From the NCBI GenBank assembly GCA_013420905.1, contig JAAXNY010000006.1, positions 3,224,001-3,288,000 on the forward strand: DNA of 64,000 nucleotides, read 5' to 3'. Source of the stretch: Collybia mongolica (lineage: Eukaryota; Basidiomycota; Agaricomycetes; Agaricales; Clitocybaceae). A model generated the notes under the pieces. It saw only the letters and a list, made by a program, of their open reading frames with translations, did not search any database and was not told the DNA's origin. Of this stretch, positions 32,967 through 45,100 are shown piece after piece (position 1 is the first letter of the stretch; every line of letters begins with the position of its first letter). The position numbers and the translations under genes are program-made.

Positions 32967-34309
32967 ATGCCTATACAAGATCGTACGAATGAGTTCAAAT
33001 CTTGCGTTGAATCTATTCGGAGCAGGTCCTCTGTCCCGCGCGGCTCTGAAGCCAAACAAAGACTGCTGCAGTCTAATGGCAAGCCAGGCAGTAGCAAAAG
33101 CGAATTCTCTCGCATGGCTTCTGCCATCGGCAAGGATATTAGCAGTACCACACTCAAACTCAGCAAACTTGCTCAACGTACGTTTTCAAAGAAAACATTG
33201 ACCCAATGCTAAATTTATCATCTATAGTTGCGAAGCGGAAAACGCTGTTCGACGACCGACCCGTGGAAATAAGCGTATGGCTGCGTATTTAACGGCATGG
33301 GCCTTTATGACTGAATTTCATCTACGTAAATCTTCCAGGAGTTGACCTTTATCATCAAGCAAGATATTGCACACATCAACAAGCAGATTGCTGCATTGCA
33401 GTCCTACGTGAAACAACGGAACTCGCAAGTGTCTTCAAGGTCTCTCGAAGGAAAACAGATCGAAGAACATAATCACAACGTCGTTATGCTCTTGCAAAGT
33501 AAACTGGCGACTACCAGTATGACTTTCAAAGACGTTTTGGAGGTACGAACGCAGGTTAGTGAGATGATCCCGAAGGCAAGGGCATTAACTAATCCGCCAT
33601 GTAAACCTCCTAGAACATGAAAGAATCTAAAGATAGGACAGAACAGTTTATGTACTCAGCCGCATCCGCAGCGAATCAAGCCCCCCCTAGTTAGTCTTCC
33701 AATCAGATATATCAAACCGTGTGCTGACATGGTATTATTTCTAGACTCTGTACTTTTTAATTCCCAAAGAAGCGACCCAATGGGTGATGGGAGTTTGAGC
33801 CGTTTTGATTCAAAGGGCAAAGGTCGCGCGCTCCAGAATGGCGATGTTTTGGCCTTAGACTTGCATTCAGCGGAAGAAGGATCGGGCTCGCAAGGGGCTT
33901 TCATGCAAATGCAATTGGTAGAGCAACAGGTAAGTAACTATTGAATGTAGATCATCTTTCGAATTAAAGTGACTCCCAGGACTCTTACATTCAATCACGA
34001 TCAACAGCAATCGAGTCGATAGAATCGACCATTGCAGAGCTTGGTCAAATATTCACTCAACTAGCCAATATGGTGGCAGAACAGCGAGAAACTGTGCAAC
34101 GCATTGATGCAGATACCATGGATATAGCGTCAAACGTCGGCGGAGCACAACGAGAATTGTTGAAGTACTATGCAAGTATATCTAGCAATCGATGGTTGAT
34201 GTTGAAAGTGTTCGGCGTCCTCATTGTCTTTGTAAGTAATCCCCCTGTTAGCCTATCAGAAGACTGACTGTCAACACAGTTTTTGGTTTTCATATTAGTC
34301 TCGGGATGA
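32967..34309 (+). CDS. SED5: Syntaxin-5 homologue SED5 (Golgi t-SNARE)
   Basis: A Qa-SNARE for ER-to-Golgi and intra-Golgi fusion. The start MPIQDRTNEFKSCVESI matches the syntaxin-5 N-terminus. Further blocks are the Habc helices FTFIIKQDIAH-like (LTFIIKQDIAHINKQIAALQ) and HNHNVVMLLQSKLATTSMTF, a serine-rich linker, the SNARE helix (AIESIESTIAELGQIFTQLA through QRIDADTMDIASNVGGAQRE) with its central glutamine in FTQLA, and the C-terminal anchor WLMLKVFGVLIVFFLVFILV split by the last intron. Six introns are inferred. Length, about 345 residues, is normal. It converges with NOP6, 78 bp away. Confidence 0.93.
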
Positions 34310-34387
34310 ATATTTCTTGGCTGGCGCAAGAGTATTTATCGAACAATTAAGCTTATCATTGCATATAGTAATAGAATTTGCATAAAA

Positions 34388-35530
34388 TTATCCAACCGGG
34401 ATTGCGTTGACACCTGTGCCCCATATTTTTCCACTAGGCCGCGTTGTCTTGGGATTCTTGGAATGTCGCTTTCCCCCCCGGTGAACTTCCCCGGGGTCGA
34501 TGTCTCCGACTGTCCATGTTCTCCGCGCCACGGGTATTTGATCAATCCCTGATGTCGCAGAATACCTTTGTGGCCGGTCAGATCCAACCAACCCTTGCTT
34601 TTCAATGCGGTCCTTCTGTGCTCAGGTCAAACATGCTGCCATAAGAGATGAAGTGCTGCTCTAGAACTAACCCTTTGCCCAAATAGCTCCTTGTTACGTT
34701 CCCGAACTTTTGTGATGCGGTTATTGCTTTTGCCGCCCCCACCAGCTGTAAGCTCGACGTTTATCATTCGACCCTCCAGTTCCGATTGATGTAATTTAAG
34801 GGCCTGCTGGAGAGCGTTCCTGTGGCTGAATTCTAAGAATGCACATCCTTTCGATTTGTTAATCGGCCTTGTAGAGGATGAGGGTTTGGGAGTTAGAAGC
34901 CGAATTGTAGGTGGAGGATCTAGAACTGAAATCAGTTGGACAGCACGTACTATAATGACAACGCACCGCAAGTCGCAAAATGTCCTTGGATTGCCGCAAG
35001 AGACGTGGTGTATTTGAGATTACCTTTTGATTAACTCTGAATACCAGTATAGACATGATGAAAGTAATTGCCGCACCAACGAATAAGATGAATCGCTGTT
35101 TTGCTTGTGTTGTGGCCTTTTCCTTCACTTTCTCCGCTGTCGTGCTCGACCCCTGAGTGTTTTGCATGGACTTCTTACGCTTCGAGGTTTGCATTCCATT
35201 GTCTGACCCCATCTCCACAGCCATTTCCATGTCAATGTCGCGTTTGCGCTTTTTCCCCTTCCCCACCATGTGTTCATTGCTGCTCTCCTCTGCTTTGCCT
35301 TTACTCTTGTCTGTATTCTTCCTAGCCTCGATGACTTTCGCTTTCTCCTTTTCGACCACCACTGTTTCCACCTCCTTTTGAGAACCATCCGCATCACCCA
35401 TATCTTGATCCTCCAGGACAGGGATATCATTGACATTGTCCCGATCTTTGCTTTTACCTTTACCTGTCTTACGCTCGCGGAATGCAGCTGCTTTCTTCTG
35501 TTTCTTGGTCAGCTTTGGGAGAGCGCTCAT
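34388..35530 (-). CDS. NOP6: Nucleolar RNA-binding protein NOP6
   Basis: NOP6 helps early assembly of the small ribosomal subunit. The protein starts MSALPKLTKKQKKAAAFRER with a long lysine/glutamate-rich region, then one RRM: FILFVGNLKYTTSLAAIQGH (RNP2) and KSKGCAFLEFSH (RNP1). The family hallmark INVELTAGGGGKSNNRI follows, then KVRERNKELFGQR, and after a final intron DRPQRYSATSG near the end. Four exons are inferred, with introns at about 35067-35015, 34968-34923 and 34669-34605. About 285 residues. The hallmark glycine run makes the assignment firm. Confidence 0.9.
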
Positions 35531-35938
35531 TGTAGTGAAATAAAGGGAGATGGGGTGGAAAGACCAAAGTTAATAGTGCGTTCTCGGCGAGGCTCAGAAT
35601 ATCGGACACGTGACATACGCCACTTGATCAACGCAACAGAGCACGAAATTGGGTTGCACTGGACTCGCCATCCGCAAAATGCCTTGACTAGTTGGGGGAA
35701 CATATTGAAACAATAACGAGCCTCAATAGAGTGCACAATTTCAAAGTGTAAGGCTGGATATACTAATCTAATAAAATTCACCGGAATGATCAAATGTCTA
35801 CCAGATAAAGGATGATGAGCTATGTTAAGACTTGGTTGAAAAGTATATTTTCACGCTTACAACATGATAGAGCATCACTCATGCGGAGGTCAAAACCACA
35901 GAGCGTGTGCTCATCTAAGGACCCGGTAGTGTCAGGAC
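35531..35938. other. Intergenic region
   Basis: Promoter side of NOP6 and 3' flank of the next minus-strand gene. Overlapping short frames only; nothing recognised. Confidence 0.5.
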
Positions 35939-37470
35939 TCAACCCAGCGTCAATCCATTGACCGCCTCTCCAGCCCCTTCTACCTCTCTCTCATCTTCCT
36001 CACTCTTTCTCATGCCTATGCCACTTCGAGGAACTGGTCTAAGTATTGGACTGGCTAACGACATCGAGGCTCTCATAGTTGGACTAGATGATATGCTGAC
36101 TGACCGCGGAAAAGATGCTGGGTAGGAACCTCCAATCGTGGGCGAAGATGCCGCTGAGCTCACAGCAGATCCAGGTATATTGATGGGGACGGCGATCGGA
36201 AGTCGAGAGTTTCGCCCACCAATAGGAGACCCAAGCGTAATGTGAACATCACGTAGGTATGATATAGATGGAGATACGGCACGACGCTTCGAGACAGATG
36301 GGTATGGGTCGAAGCGATCGTCGACTACATGGTGTATGGTTTTAATTGTTTAAGTATGTGTATTCTGTAAGACAGGACTCACGTTTACGCTTATTGGACC
36401 GCACCGCACTTGTTGTCGGAGGCGGAGTGTATCGCCAATGATTAATTGGTGTCGACATCATCGTTGATGACACAGAAGGAGACCCAGGGGGCTGTAAAAA
36501 TTTAAACACTTATGGAACTTGGGAAGGACAAGGCTTTTACCAAATCGACATCCATTGCCGTAACCCCAAGGCTAGAATTCTCTGATACACTCATGTTGAG
36601 GTCGTCGCCATTCACACTACCAGCAGGGGTGCGCGCTTGGTATATATTAATGGGATCACTACCTGACGCAGAGAAAGCGAAAGGCGTATCTTCAGTTTCC
36701 TCATCATCATCGCTAGGCGTGTCTTCTCGTTGTGACTCCTCACGTCCGGCTTCCTCGGGGTATCGACCGCGGTCGGTAGTCACTCGCGGTGTACGAAGTT
36801 GTACGGGGAGCTCGGAGCAAGAAGTGATAAGACGCTGAAATGCTGCTTCAGACTTGACCTCATTTTCTTCAGGTCGCGATTCCGCCAATAGGTTGAGAAT
36901 GCGAGGCTGTTTCAACTACATCATTTCAAAGTGTTTTAGTAAACAAAGATATGGAAAATTGTAACACAGCGAACGCACAGGAAAAGAGAGACGGCGGCTT
37001 GGTAATGGGGAAGATTGCATGTCCTGGACCTCCATATTGGTCGAGGATAATCTCCGTGGTGGTGTAAGGGGTGGCTTGGAAAGGATGGTTTTGCCCTTGG
37101 ACTCTTCTTGGACGTTATCGGAGAGCTTCAGAGGGGGAGTGGGGTTTTCGGAACTCCCTGAGGAACTATCTGTCAACATCCGCTCTCTATCACTTTCCGA
37201 TTCCTCAAGGAGCATCATACTGTGGCTTCGTCTCCTTGAGTGCATGGTGAAAGACGAAGCCAAAGGACTGTGTAGACGAGTTTCTGAGCCATAGTTAGCC
37301 TTTGGAGCAAGTAGGCTTGGTCTACGAAATCGTTGTAGAAGAAGATTGGGGTCATCGAGGGTCAAGGACGAGGTTGATGCAACAGGGCTTGACGAGGAGG
37401 GGGGCAAAGCAAAATCGGTTGAAGAAGTCGCAAACGACGGCCGGGAGGAGGCTTTGGGCATCGCGATCAC
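35939..37470 (-). CDS. Uncharacterised serine/proline-rich protein, probably nuclear
   Basis: Four exons encode roughly 430 residues. The start is MIAMPKASSRPSFATSS (or the methionine three codons later). Blocks that look conserved are LLLQRFRRPSLLAPK, RRRSHSMMLLEESESDRERM, PRILNLLAESRPEENEVKSE followed by AFQRLITSCSELP, SSTMMSTPINHWRYTPPPTT and DDRFDPYPSVSKRRAVSPS. Several SP/TP and RRxS sites suggest phosphorylation. KRK and KRR clusters resemble nuclear localisation signals. No enzymatic domain is visible and I cannot assign a function. Introns fall near 36980-36915, 36535-36490 and 36385-36325. Confidence 0.75.
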
Positions 37471-37697
37471 TGGCTAGCCGTTGCCTGTACTTAGAAGAGG
37501 AAGGTGGTGGAAGAATAATAGTGTGACCAAATGGCATTAGAATATCCGTGTCTATGTTCGGGTCTCATTTATTAGCTTCGACTGTATAGCAGCACCCTAG
37601 CAATAGCAAGTCACATGCAATATTACCCCAACAGGCTAACAAAAAGATTCTCGGAATATCTATGTCAATACGACATAAGTCACGGTATTACAATTAC

Positions 37698-38477
37698 TCA
37701 GATACCAAAAATCGAACAGCTAATAACCCACACAGAGCCCACAATAAGGCCTTGTAGAAGAAAGGTAAACATTACAGCACCTCATGATACACTTTAGTAA
37801 TCACGTACCTATCAAGCCCAAGCTTCCAGCAACATATACTGGTCCACCTCGCTGATCGTATCGTGTCACTTGGGCAAGTATCATCATAGAGACGAACTAA
37901 TAGCTAACCTTTGCAGGATCACCTGTGATGTATCCACGGGTATAGGTGATTCGAGCAAGTGACCATATTCCACAAGCGGAAGCAGCGAATATAGGGAATT
38001 TCAGGCCTGCCAATAAGGTACTGTAACAATGGATAAGCAGCGATTTTTCTTTACTTGCAAGAAGCAACGAACGTCACGTAGACAATTGGGATGTTTTCCA
38101 GCGTATTTTGATGGGCACCTATAGAAAAAAGCGTAAGGCATCGTCCAAGGATGGGTCTAGGCTTTCCATTACGTTGTGCACAGTTGAAAAGAAGGGCATC
38201 CCTGGAGTTTTCTACTTGAGCCTGTTCTGCATATACTATCAAATGCTGAGTATACGTTGAGGGAACGAGGGAACAGGGATCACACATTGCGGATACAGGA
38301 TTCCTGCCCTTTTTCTATGCCTGCCGACTGTTATATTCTGCCCAACCAGAACAAACGCTGTAGATAACAGAGCTGCGCCAACGTACTCGAAGCTGAAATA
38401 AAGTTGATGTTAGTTGAAAGTTATCGTTGCCGGACCAATGGTGATGCCTACCCTTGAGGTACTACAATAGTTGTCAT
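37698..38477 (-). CDS. MGST3: Microsomal glutathione S-transferase 3 (MAPEG family)
   Basis: A small membrane enzyme that conjugates or peroxidises lipid substrates with glutathione. Six short exons give MTTIVVPQGFEYVGAALLST, KRAGILYPQLYAEQAQVE, the MGST3 hallmark FNCAQRAHQNTLENIPIVYV, LARITYTRGYITGDPAKRGG and a last hydrophobic helix GLIVGSVWVISCSIFGI. About 150 residues with four membrane segments, as expected for the family. Every exon was joined through frame-preserving GT-AG introns of about 36-60 nt; the one ending near 38010 is the shortest. The gene diverges from RRB1. Confidence 0.9.
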
Positions 38478-38954
38478 AATAGGTGTATGCGGGAAGGTCA
38501 AGACTCAGTTTGGTGTGTGTTTCTTGTCACTCCACTGTGGCTTTTAGACAGTTTTATAGGACGAATCTAAAAAATGACATTAGCAATCTGCCCTGGAAAC
38601 GTCATCCGGCCAAGGTCCTCGGCACGAGATTACGCATACAATGTGTACGGCACGAAAGAATTCTTGGTCAAATCTTCACGTGGAATCGTTCTGCAGCAGA
38701 TAGAGTCATAGTATGTGGCAGGGGCTATATATTACTTTTCCTGCGAGGAGCTAGCCTCGCAGTATGTGTAGTTTTATATCATACCTTAAGAAAAAATGCC
38801 GACGGGTCAATTGTCATAAGTTACTTTTTGTGTGTACATGTGGCCCTCAGTGGCGTGAGACTTGACAATCACAAAGATTATGATGATCGATGATCGCCAA
38901 ATGCACGTGCCAGCCAAATTTTTGACTTTTCAGCAGTCCTAGGCTGAGTGATAT
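38478..38954. other. Divergent intergenic region between MGST3 and RRB1
   Basis: A 136-codon plus-strand frame (38483-38893) has no recognisable domain and occupies the expected promoter space, so I do not call it a gene. A palindrome-like AGCTAGCCTCGCAG lies near 38750. Confidence 0.4.
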
Positions 38955-40645
38955 ATGTCCAAACGCACAGCAAATTCTACGGCACTCGAGGGACAAGCGT
39001 TTCTCAAGGCATCTGGTGGCGCCCCAAGGCGCGAAAATGCCGCAGTGGACGAAATGGGGGAGTTTGAGGATGCTTGGGAGGATGAGATCGAAAGCGATGA
39101 GGACGTTGTAGATATGGAAGCAGGAGAAGGTGAAGATGGTGTGTAATCGGTGTATTTTCTATCTCATGAATCTCATGAGCATTATAGGGATGGATGTCGA
39201 TGGAGTGTTACCGGCTATCGAAGAATCGGATGAACTACCCCGAGCTCCAGATGTTTTCATACCTGGTATTCACGTTCTAGGAAATGACGAAGTATTGGAG
39301 GCCGATGAGTCTGTTTATATAATGCGACATCCTATGAACGTGAACTGGCCGTGTCTATCTTTTGATGTGCTTCGAGACAGCCTGGGCGACGAGCGTCAAC
39401 GGTATCCCGTCACAGCCTATTTAGTGGCAGGCACACAGGCGGATGTTGCAAAGAATAATGAGCTCACTGTCTACAAATTAAGCTCCCTACACCGGACGCA
39501 GAAGGACGGTGGTGAGCAAAGATACCACAACAAATTGTTTGACAAGTGCTGATATTTCGAACAGATGAATCGGATTTGGACGATGATGATGACGACGACC
39601 ACCTTGACGAAGATCCTATCCTTGAATATCGGTCCATTCCACACATTGGCGGCGTGAACAGACTTCGTGCCCAACCTCTACCACCATCGTCCCCCCTTCC
39701 ACCTGTATCCCAACCATATCATGTTGCGAGTTGGGCCGAGACAGGGAAAGTGCACATCTTTGACGTTCGCCCACTTCTTGAGTCTTTAGACGTGCCTGGA
39801 TATTCATTCGACAAGACCCGCACCCACAATCCTATCTTCACCATTAATTCCCATGGACGAGCGGAGGGTTTTGCTATGGATTGGGCCGCGTCTGGCCCGA
39901 GCTCGTTACGACTGCTGACGGGTGACGTGGATTCCAAGATCTATCTGACAACATCCTCACCCTCGGGCTTCAACGCTCTGTCTCAACCTTTTTTGACTCA
40001 CACATCCAGTGTCGAAGACCTACAGTGGAGCCCATCAGAGCCTACCGTGTTCGCCTCTTGTTCCGCAGACAAGAGTGTTCAAATCTGGGATGTACGGAGT
40101 AAGGGCCGCAAAAGTGTTGCGGGGATTGACTCGGCGCATGAAAGTGATGTCAATGTTATTAGCTGGAACCGAATGTCGACCTACCTTCTCTTGAGCGGTG
40201 GTGACGAAGGTGGAATAAAGGTCTGGGACTTGCGAAACGTGAAGAAGAAAGGGTGAGGTTCTATTCGTTTCGGTCGACAGAACACTCATCACTTTCCCTT
40301 TGTAGGACTGTGGATCCTGATCCAGCGCCCGTCGCTACGTTCTCATGGCACAAGGCACCTATCACATCCGTCGAATGGCATCCTACAGAAGATTCTATAT
40401 TTGTTGCGTCAGGCGCAGACGATCAGGTAACGATGTGGGATCTGGCGGTGGAACACGATGATGACGAAACGGGGATGGGTATGGACGACACCCCAGAGGA
40501 CAGCAGAGACGTACCTCCGCAGTTACTTTTCGTTCATCAAGGACAAAAAGACATTAAGGAAGTCCATTGGCATCCTCAGATCCCAGGTACTGTGATCAGC
40601 ACAGCGCTGGATGGATTTAATATTTTCAAAACAATATCGGTGTAG
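38955..40645 (+). CDS. RRB1: Ribosome assembly WD40 protein RRB1 (GRWD1)
   Basis: RRB1 is the dedicated chaperone of ribosomal protein uL3 in 60S assembly. Exon 1 (38955-39138) and exon 2 (from 39188) are joined by a phase-1 intron; two further introns lie near 39515-39564 and 40255-40306. The protein has an acidic N-terminus ([18 protein letters not shown]), the histone-chaperone-like helix [18 protein letters not shown], an aspartate run [14 protein letters not shown], and WD repeats with WD ends IWDVRS, VWDLRN and MWDLAV. The last blocks are [20 protein letters not shown] and FNIFKTISV. About 510 residues, typical for the family. Confidence 0.94.
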
Positions 40646-40686
40646 TATCATAAAAGAGTGCACTCTGCTCATTATCTCTGCGGGAA

Positions 40687-41978
40687 TTAGTATAATCCGA
40701 CACTATTATTGGCTTTTGGAGCCCGAATCTAACCAAAAGGGCTGGGGATTCAGGATCAACATGACGAGTGCGTACTGATTACCTTCAAAATATTTTTGTG
40801 GATGAGATCGGTGAGAACTGCATATAAATTACGAATGTCAAGCAGGTGCTGACGAGCAAGATAGAGCTGCTTCTCGTCGTGTTCCTTCAGCGAGAGCTAA
40901 AGAAAAGATATCAATATCTACTTCGTCTCGTAAAATGTGATTGCACTCACCACATAATCTTCTACGTTCGGGTACTTCGTTATTTTCGAACAGATTTTGG
41001 CCCTCGTGAGGTAATCTTGGCGAGCAGCGTCACGCAAGTTGAAAGCACTTTCCTGAGCACGATGTAACTCTGCGAGAACTTCTGTTTACCAATGGTCAGA
41101 TGTATGGGAACGGCGAATGTGAATAGCTACTGAAACCTTCTTGAATTTGAACTCCTGAGGCCAGCGTTAGATCAACGGATTGCACAAAGCTTCAAGTGAT
41201 TACCGAAGTTATCGCCGCTAAAAGCCGAAACTATGAGAACAGAGAAAGAACAGAGTAAATCACCCTCACTCTTCAATCCTGGAATGACTTAGTCAGCGTG
41301 ATGAATTGTCAATATACATTGTCAATTACTTTGGCATTGTCAGTGTCACCCAAAGTTTTACTTCATCCTGTGAAAGGAAAAATATTCAGTCACACGCTAA
41401 GCGCAAACAAGACCAAGAACTCACAACCATACCCGCTAATTGTTCTGACTCCTTCTTTATAACATTATGAACGTTCAGTGTCATATGTTTATTGGCCATT
41501 ACGCGACTTGAGTTTCGCGTAGGTTGGTGGCCAGTTGTTCTGTGTGAAGAGTCGATATCACTAGGGGCGCCGTTATCCAATTTACGTTTCTTGACTTGCG
41601 AGATGCTCTCTGATGACAAGGAGGGCGGGGAATAGATGGTAATATCCGTTGACTTCTCGGCGTGTGATATATGGAAGGGTGAATCTGGGCTCAGTGTCGA
41701 CTCGATGAATTGATGCAACTCTCTAGCGAAAATCTGATGTTATTTGGGAAGAAGTGAAAATATATGGACCTACAATATCTGGCAAAAAGTGTTAGCAGCG
41801 AGGAAGACCGTGCGTCTTTACCAAAAGCAAGTACCTTGTTGGGAAATCTGCGAAACACAATGTCTTCTCCAGAAGTGGCGACCACTTTTCTGAATTGCTG
41901 CAACGAAGAGTTATGGTCGGTCTAGCGGTAATGGAGCTGCATATCCACCTCCACCCGGTTTGCTAGGTCTTTTTCCAT
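40687..41978 (-). CDS. PSME3: Proteasome activator PA28-gamma homologue (PSME3)
   Basis: PA28/REG forms a heptameric cap that opens the 20S proteasome without ATP. The pieces, once spliced, align along the whole family: MEKDLANRQFRKVVATSGED, IVFRRFPNK then ILELHQFIE (matching FPKKLLELDSFL), a variable linker with KKRKLDNG, DEVKLWVTLTMPKIEDGDNF, LAELHRAQESAFNLRDAARQ, TRAKICSKITKYPNVEDYV, DEKQLYLARQHLLDIRN and a final exon giving IRAPKANNSVGLY. The C-terminal tyrosine matches animal PA28-gamma. At least ten exons are needed, one of only 5 nt (41774-41778). The basic KKRK in the linker fits a nuclear protein. It lies 150 bp from divergent TAF1. Confidence 0.88.
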
Positions 41979-42128
41979 GGCAAGTTACCTTGATAGTGGA
42001 CGATTTCGTAACTTGATAAAATAAATGCCCGACGCGTCCCATTCACGCTTTTGATTGGTCATGTTTGGATTGGGTATGGGTCGTCCCAGGATTCCAGCTG
42101 GTTCATACATAATCCTTAATTGATACAG

Positions 42129-45100
42129 ATGTCTACACAAGATGAGAACGATGCTATTTCAGCATTGACTGGTTTCTCTTTAAACCATATCTTGGATGGT
42201 CTATCTCTTCCAGCTGGTACAGGCTTATCCAACCAACTTGGTATAACCGGGATTCCTGCTTTAAATTCAGGTCAAATATATAATGATAAATGGGACGAAG
42301 AGGACGCAGTTGGGCTAGATCAGGGAGAGGATTTGGAGGCGGAAATTGATCGCGAGATGCAGGAGGAAGAAGAATCCGACGAGGCCCCTGTAAAGCAGGA
42401 GGTGCACTCTCCTAATGGTATCCGACAAAAGCAGAAGCGTATTCGTGTCGTAAAGAAACTCGTAGAACGACCTAAGAGTGTATATGAACGTTTTCCTGCC
42501 TTCGAAAAGGACCGAGTCCTGGACTTCAGCGATTTATTCAAGGGTTATACTGCGCGGAAATCGCGTCTGACAAAGAGGCCATTCCAAGGTACGAGTGTGA
42601 AGGGCTCCCATTTTTCAGCATCTTGATCACTTGCATGTAGTGGAAACGGTATATCCCCGCAAGAAAGATATATCAAAAGGCTTCCTGGACGCCGTTGTCG
42701 GTGACACCAAGCGGCAAGTAGAGAGTAAGCGTGTTAAAGATGTCATATCTTCTGGGAGTGTGGAACTGGACCTTCGGCAAGCTCTCGAGGTGTGTCATAC
42801 TTCCTTTGCGTATTCCGTCACTGAGTCAAGAGCAGGAGCGCGACAAAACAAACGTTCCTGTCAATATGCCACTTCACGATCGCACTTTCGATCTCGTCCT
42901 TCTTTCGAATTGGGAAGATCAAATAGTCTGTGAACCGGAGCCAACAACTGGCCAGGTTTCCCCTATGGAAAACAATCTTACGACACCTGCCAATAAAGTC
43001 TTGGAATCGGGAGCATGGACTCAGAGCATTATATGGAGCCCCATGGCACCCTACAGAGATTTCACCCAACTGGAGTTCAATCATGGAGATGACGTTGTCC
43101 CAGAAGAGCGGAGCGGTATGATCCTCAACGGCATTTACTTTCTTGAGAATTGTTTCTAACACGACACAATTATGCAGTTGAAACAGTGAGACCTAGGAAG
43201 CGATTGAGAGCAGACGCTGGTCCGGTGCGCGACAAATTCAATATTTCAAATGACCACTTCTATGAGGTGGCGAAAGACGGGGGGCGTCATCGTGTCAGGC
43301 AGACGTTCGGGCAGCTTGTTGTGGAACATGCATATCCGGCCCAAAAACTCCAGCTTCCTTTCGTGGGTTGGGCAATTATTCTGCGATTGCCTTCTCCTGA
43401 CAACCCTCCGCTTCCAGTATAAAACACGCCTCTCTAAACAAGAGGCTCGTTCATTCCATCGCCCAGCACTCCAATTTCCCTCGAATATCGAACTGCGATT
43501 CAGCAAAGTTCGTACTGCGAAGAAGAAAAAGGACAAAGCTGGAAGAAAACTAGGTAAAGGTGGAAATGTTGGCGAAGGCCTGCGAAAAACGAGTGATTTG
43601 AGTCTCCGTGACACCAGTAATTTCGTGTTGTGGGAATATTCTGTATGTTTCTACGCGTAAGCTCCCCACCTTGGTAACTGACTATCATGGTAGGAGGAAC
43701 ACCCCCCCATCATTCCCAATTTCGGGATGGCCAGCTCTTTGGTGAATTATTACCGCAAAAAAGATGAGAAGGATGAGCATGTTCCAAAGGTTAATTCATA
43801 TTCTTCAGCCAGTTTGGGCAGTACTCAACCTTTCACAGTCCGATCTTGGTGTCCCATTTGTACTTGAGCCCCAAGACGAGTCCCCCTTTATGAAGTTTGG
43901 GTATGTATATCCTGGTCAAACAATGCCGGCGTTATACAACAACCTTGTTCGAGCACCCCTTTTCCGTCACAAGCCTTATTTTACGGACTTCTTGGTTGTG
44001 AGGTCAGTCGATAATGTCGATTTTGATTTGACGCCATCCTCAGTCTTGAGTATCTAGGAGTACTGTTAAGGGAGACACGAAATACTTTTTGCGGGAAATA
44101 AAAAACCTGTTTGTTGTTGGACAAACATACCCTGTCACGGAGGTTCCAGGGCCGCACTCACGAAAGATCACGAACACAATAAAATACCGATTACAGATAA
44201 TTGCCTTTAAGTTACTCAAGAAAAGCCAAGGGGAGAGACTCAAGATATCTCGGTTGATGAAATATTTCCCTGATCAAAACGAGCTTCAGATGCGTCAAAG
44301 GCTCAAGGTTCTTCTTTCTCTATATTTCTTCGCGGGCCCGTAATTTACGGTGACTTAGGAATTTATGGAGTATCATAGGCGTGGCCCCCATCAAGGCTTT
44401 TGGCGTCTCAAACCCACATTGACTATTCCAAGTGATGCCGATATGCTTAAGTTGGTTGGTCCGGAGCAAGTCGTCCTCACAGAAAGCATGCAAGTTGGAC
44501 AACGTCACTTGCAAGATGCAGGATACAGCCAAGCCGCGGACGTCGCGGAAGGTGATGAATCTAATTTATCTGTAGAGCAACAACTAGCTCCTTGGATAAC
44601 AACAAAGAATTTCCTCTTCGCCACACAAGCGAAAGCCATGCTTCGGTTGCACGGCGACGGCGATCCTACTGGTCGAGGGGAGGCTTTCAGTTTTATTCGA
44701 ATTTCAATGAAAGACATCTTCGTCAAGGCAGGGGAAGATTATGAGCAAAAAATGGGTAAATCCTCTCGTTCATCCAACATTTAACTTTACCTGAGTCTGT
44801 ACATCAGCCGAAGCCGAAAACAGACCCAAGTCTGCCCATCGATACAACGTTGCAGAACAGCAGCTGATCTATAAGTCTGAAATTGAGAGAATCTGGAAAG
44901 CCCAATTCGATTCTCTCAGTAGAAAGGATGAACCTCAATTGACACCAGAGGACGAGAGTAGGGATGCTAAGAAATTTCCGACTCAGCCTTCCGCTCGGCG
45001 AGAAACTCCATTTGCCCCAGCTATGTCGCCGACAGCAGCAGGGCCCTCGATGCCTTCCTCACCCGTTTTCAGTCGGGGTTCATCTCTGGATCATGACCGG

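Noticed and set aside
34381..34610. Minus-strand frame at 34336-34605 as a separate gene
   Set aside because: It is the shifted-frame shadow of the last NOP6 exon, which reads DRPQRYSATSG in the adjacent frame.
38483..38893. 136-codon plus-strand frame between MGST3 and RRB1
   Set aside because: It fills the expected promoter space of a divergent pair and has no recognisable domain.
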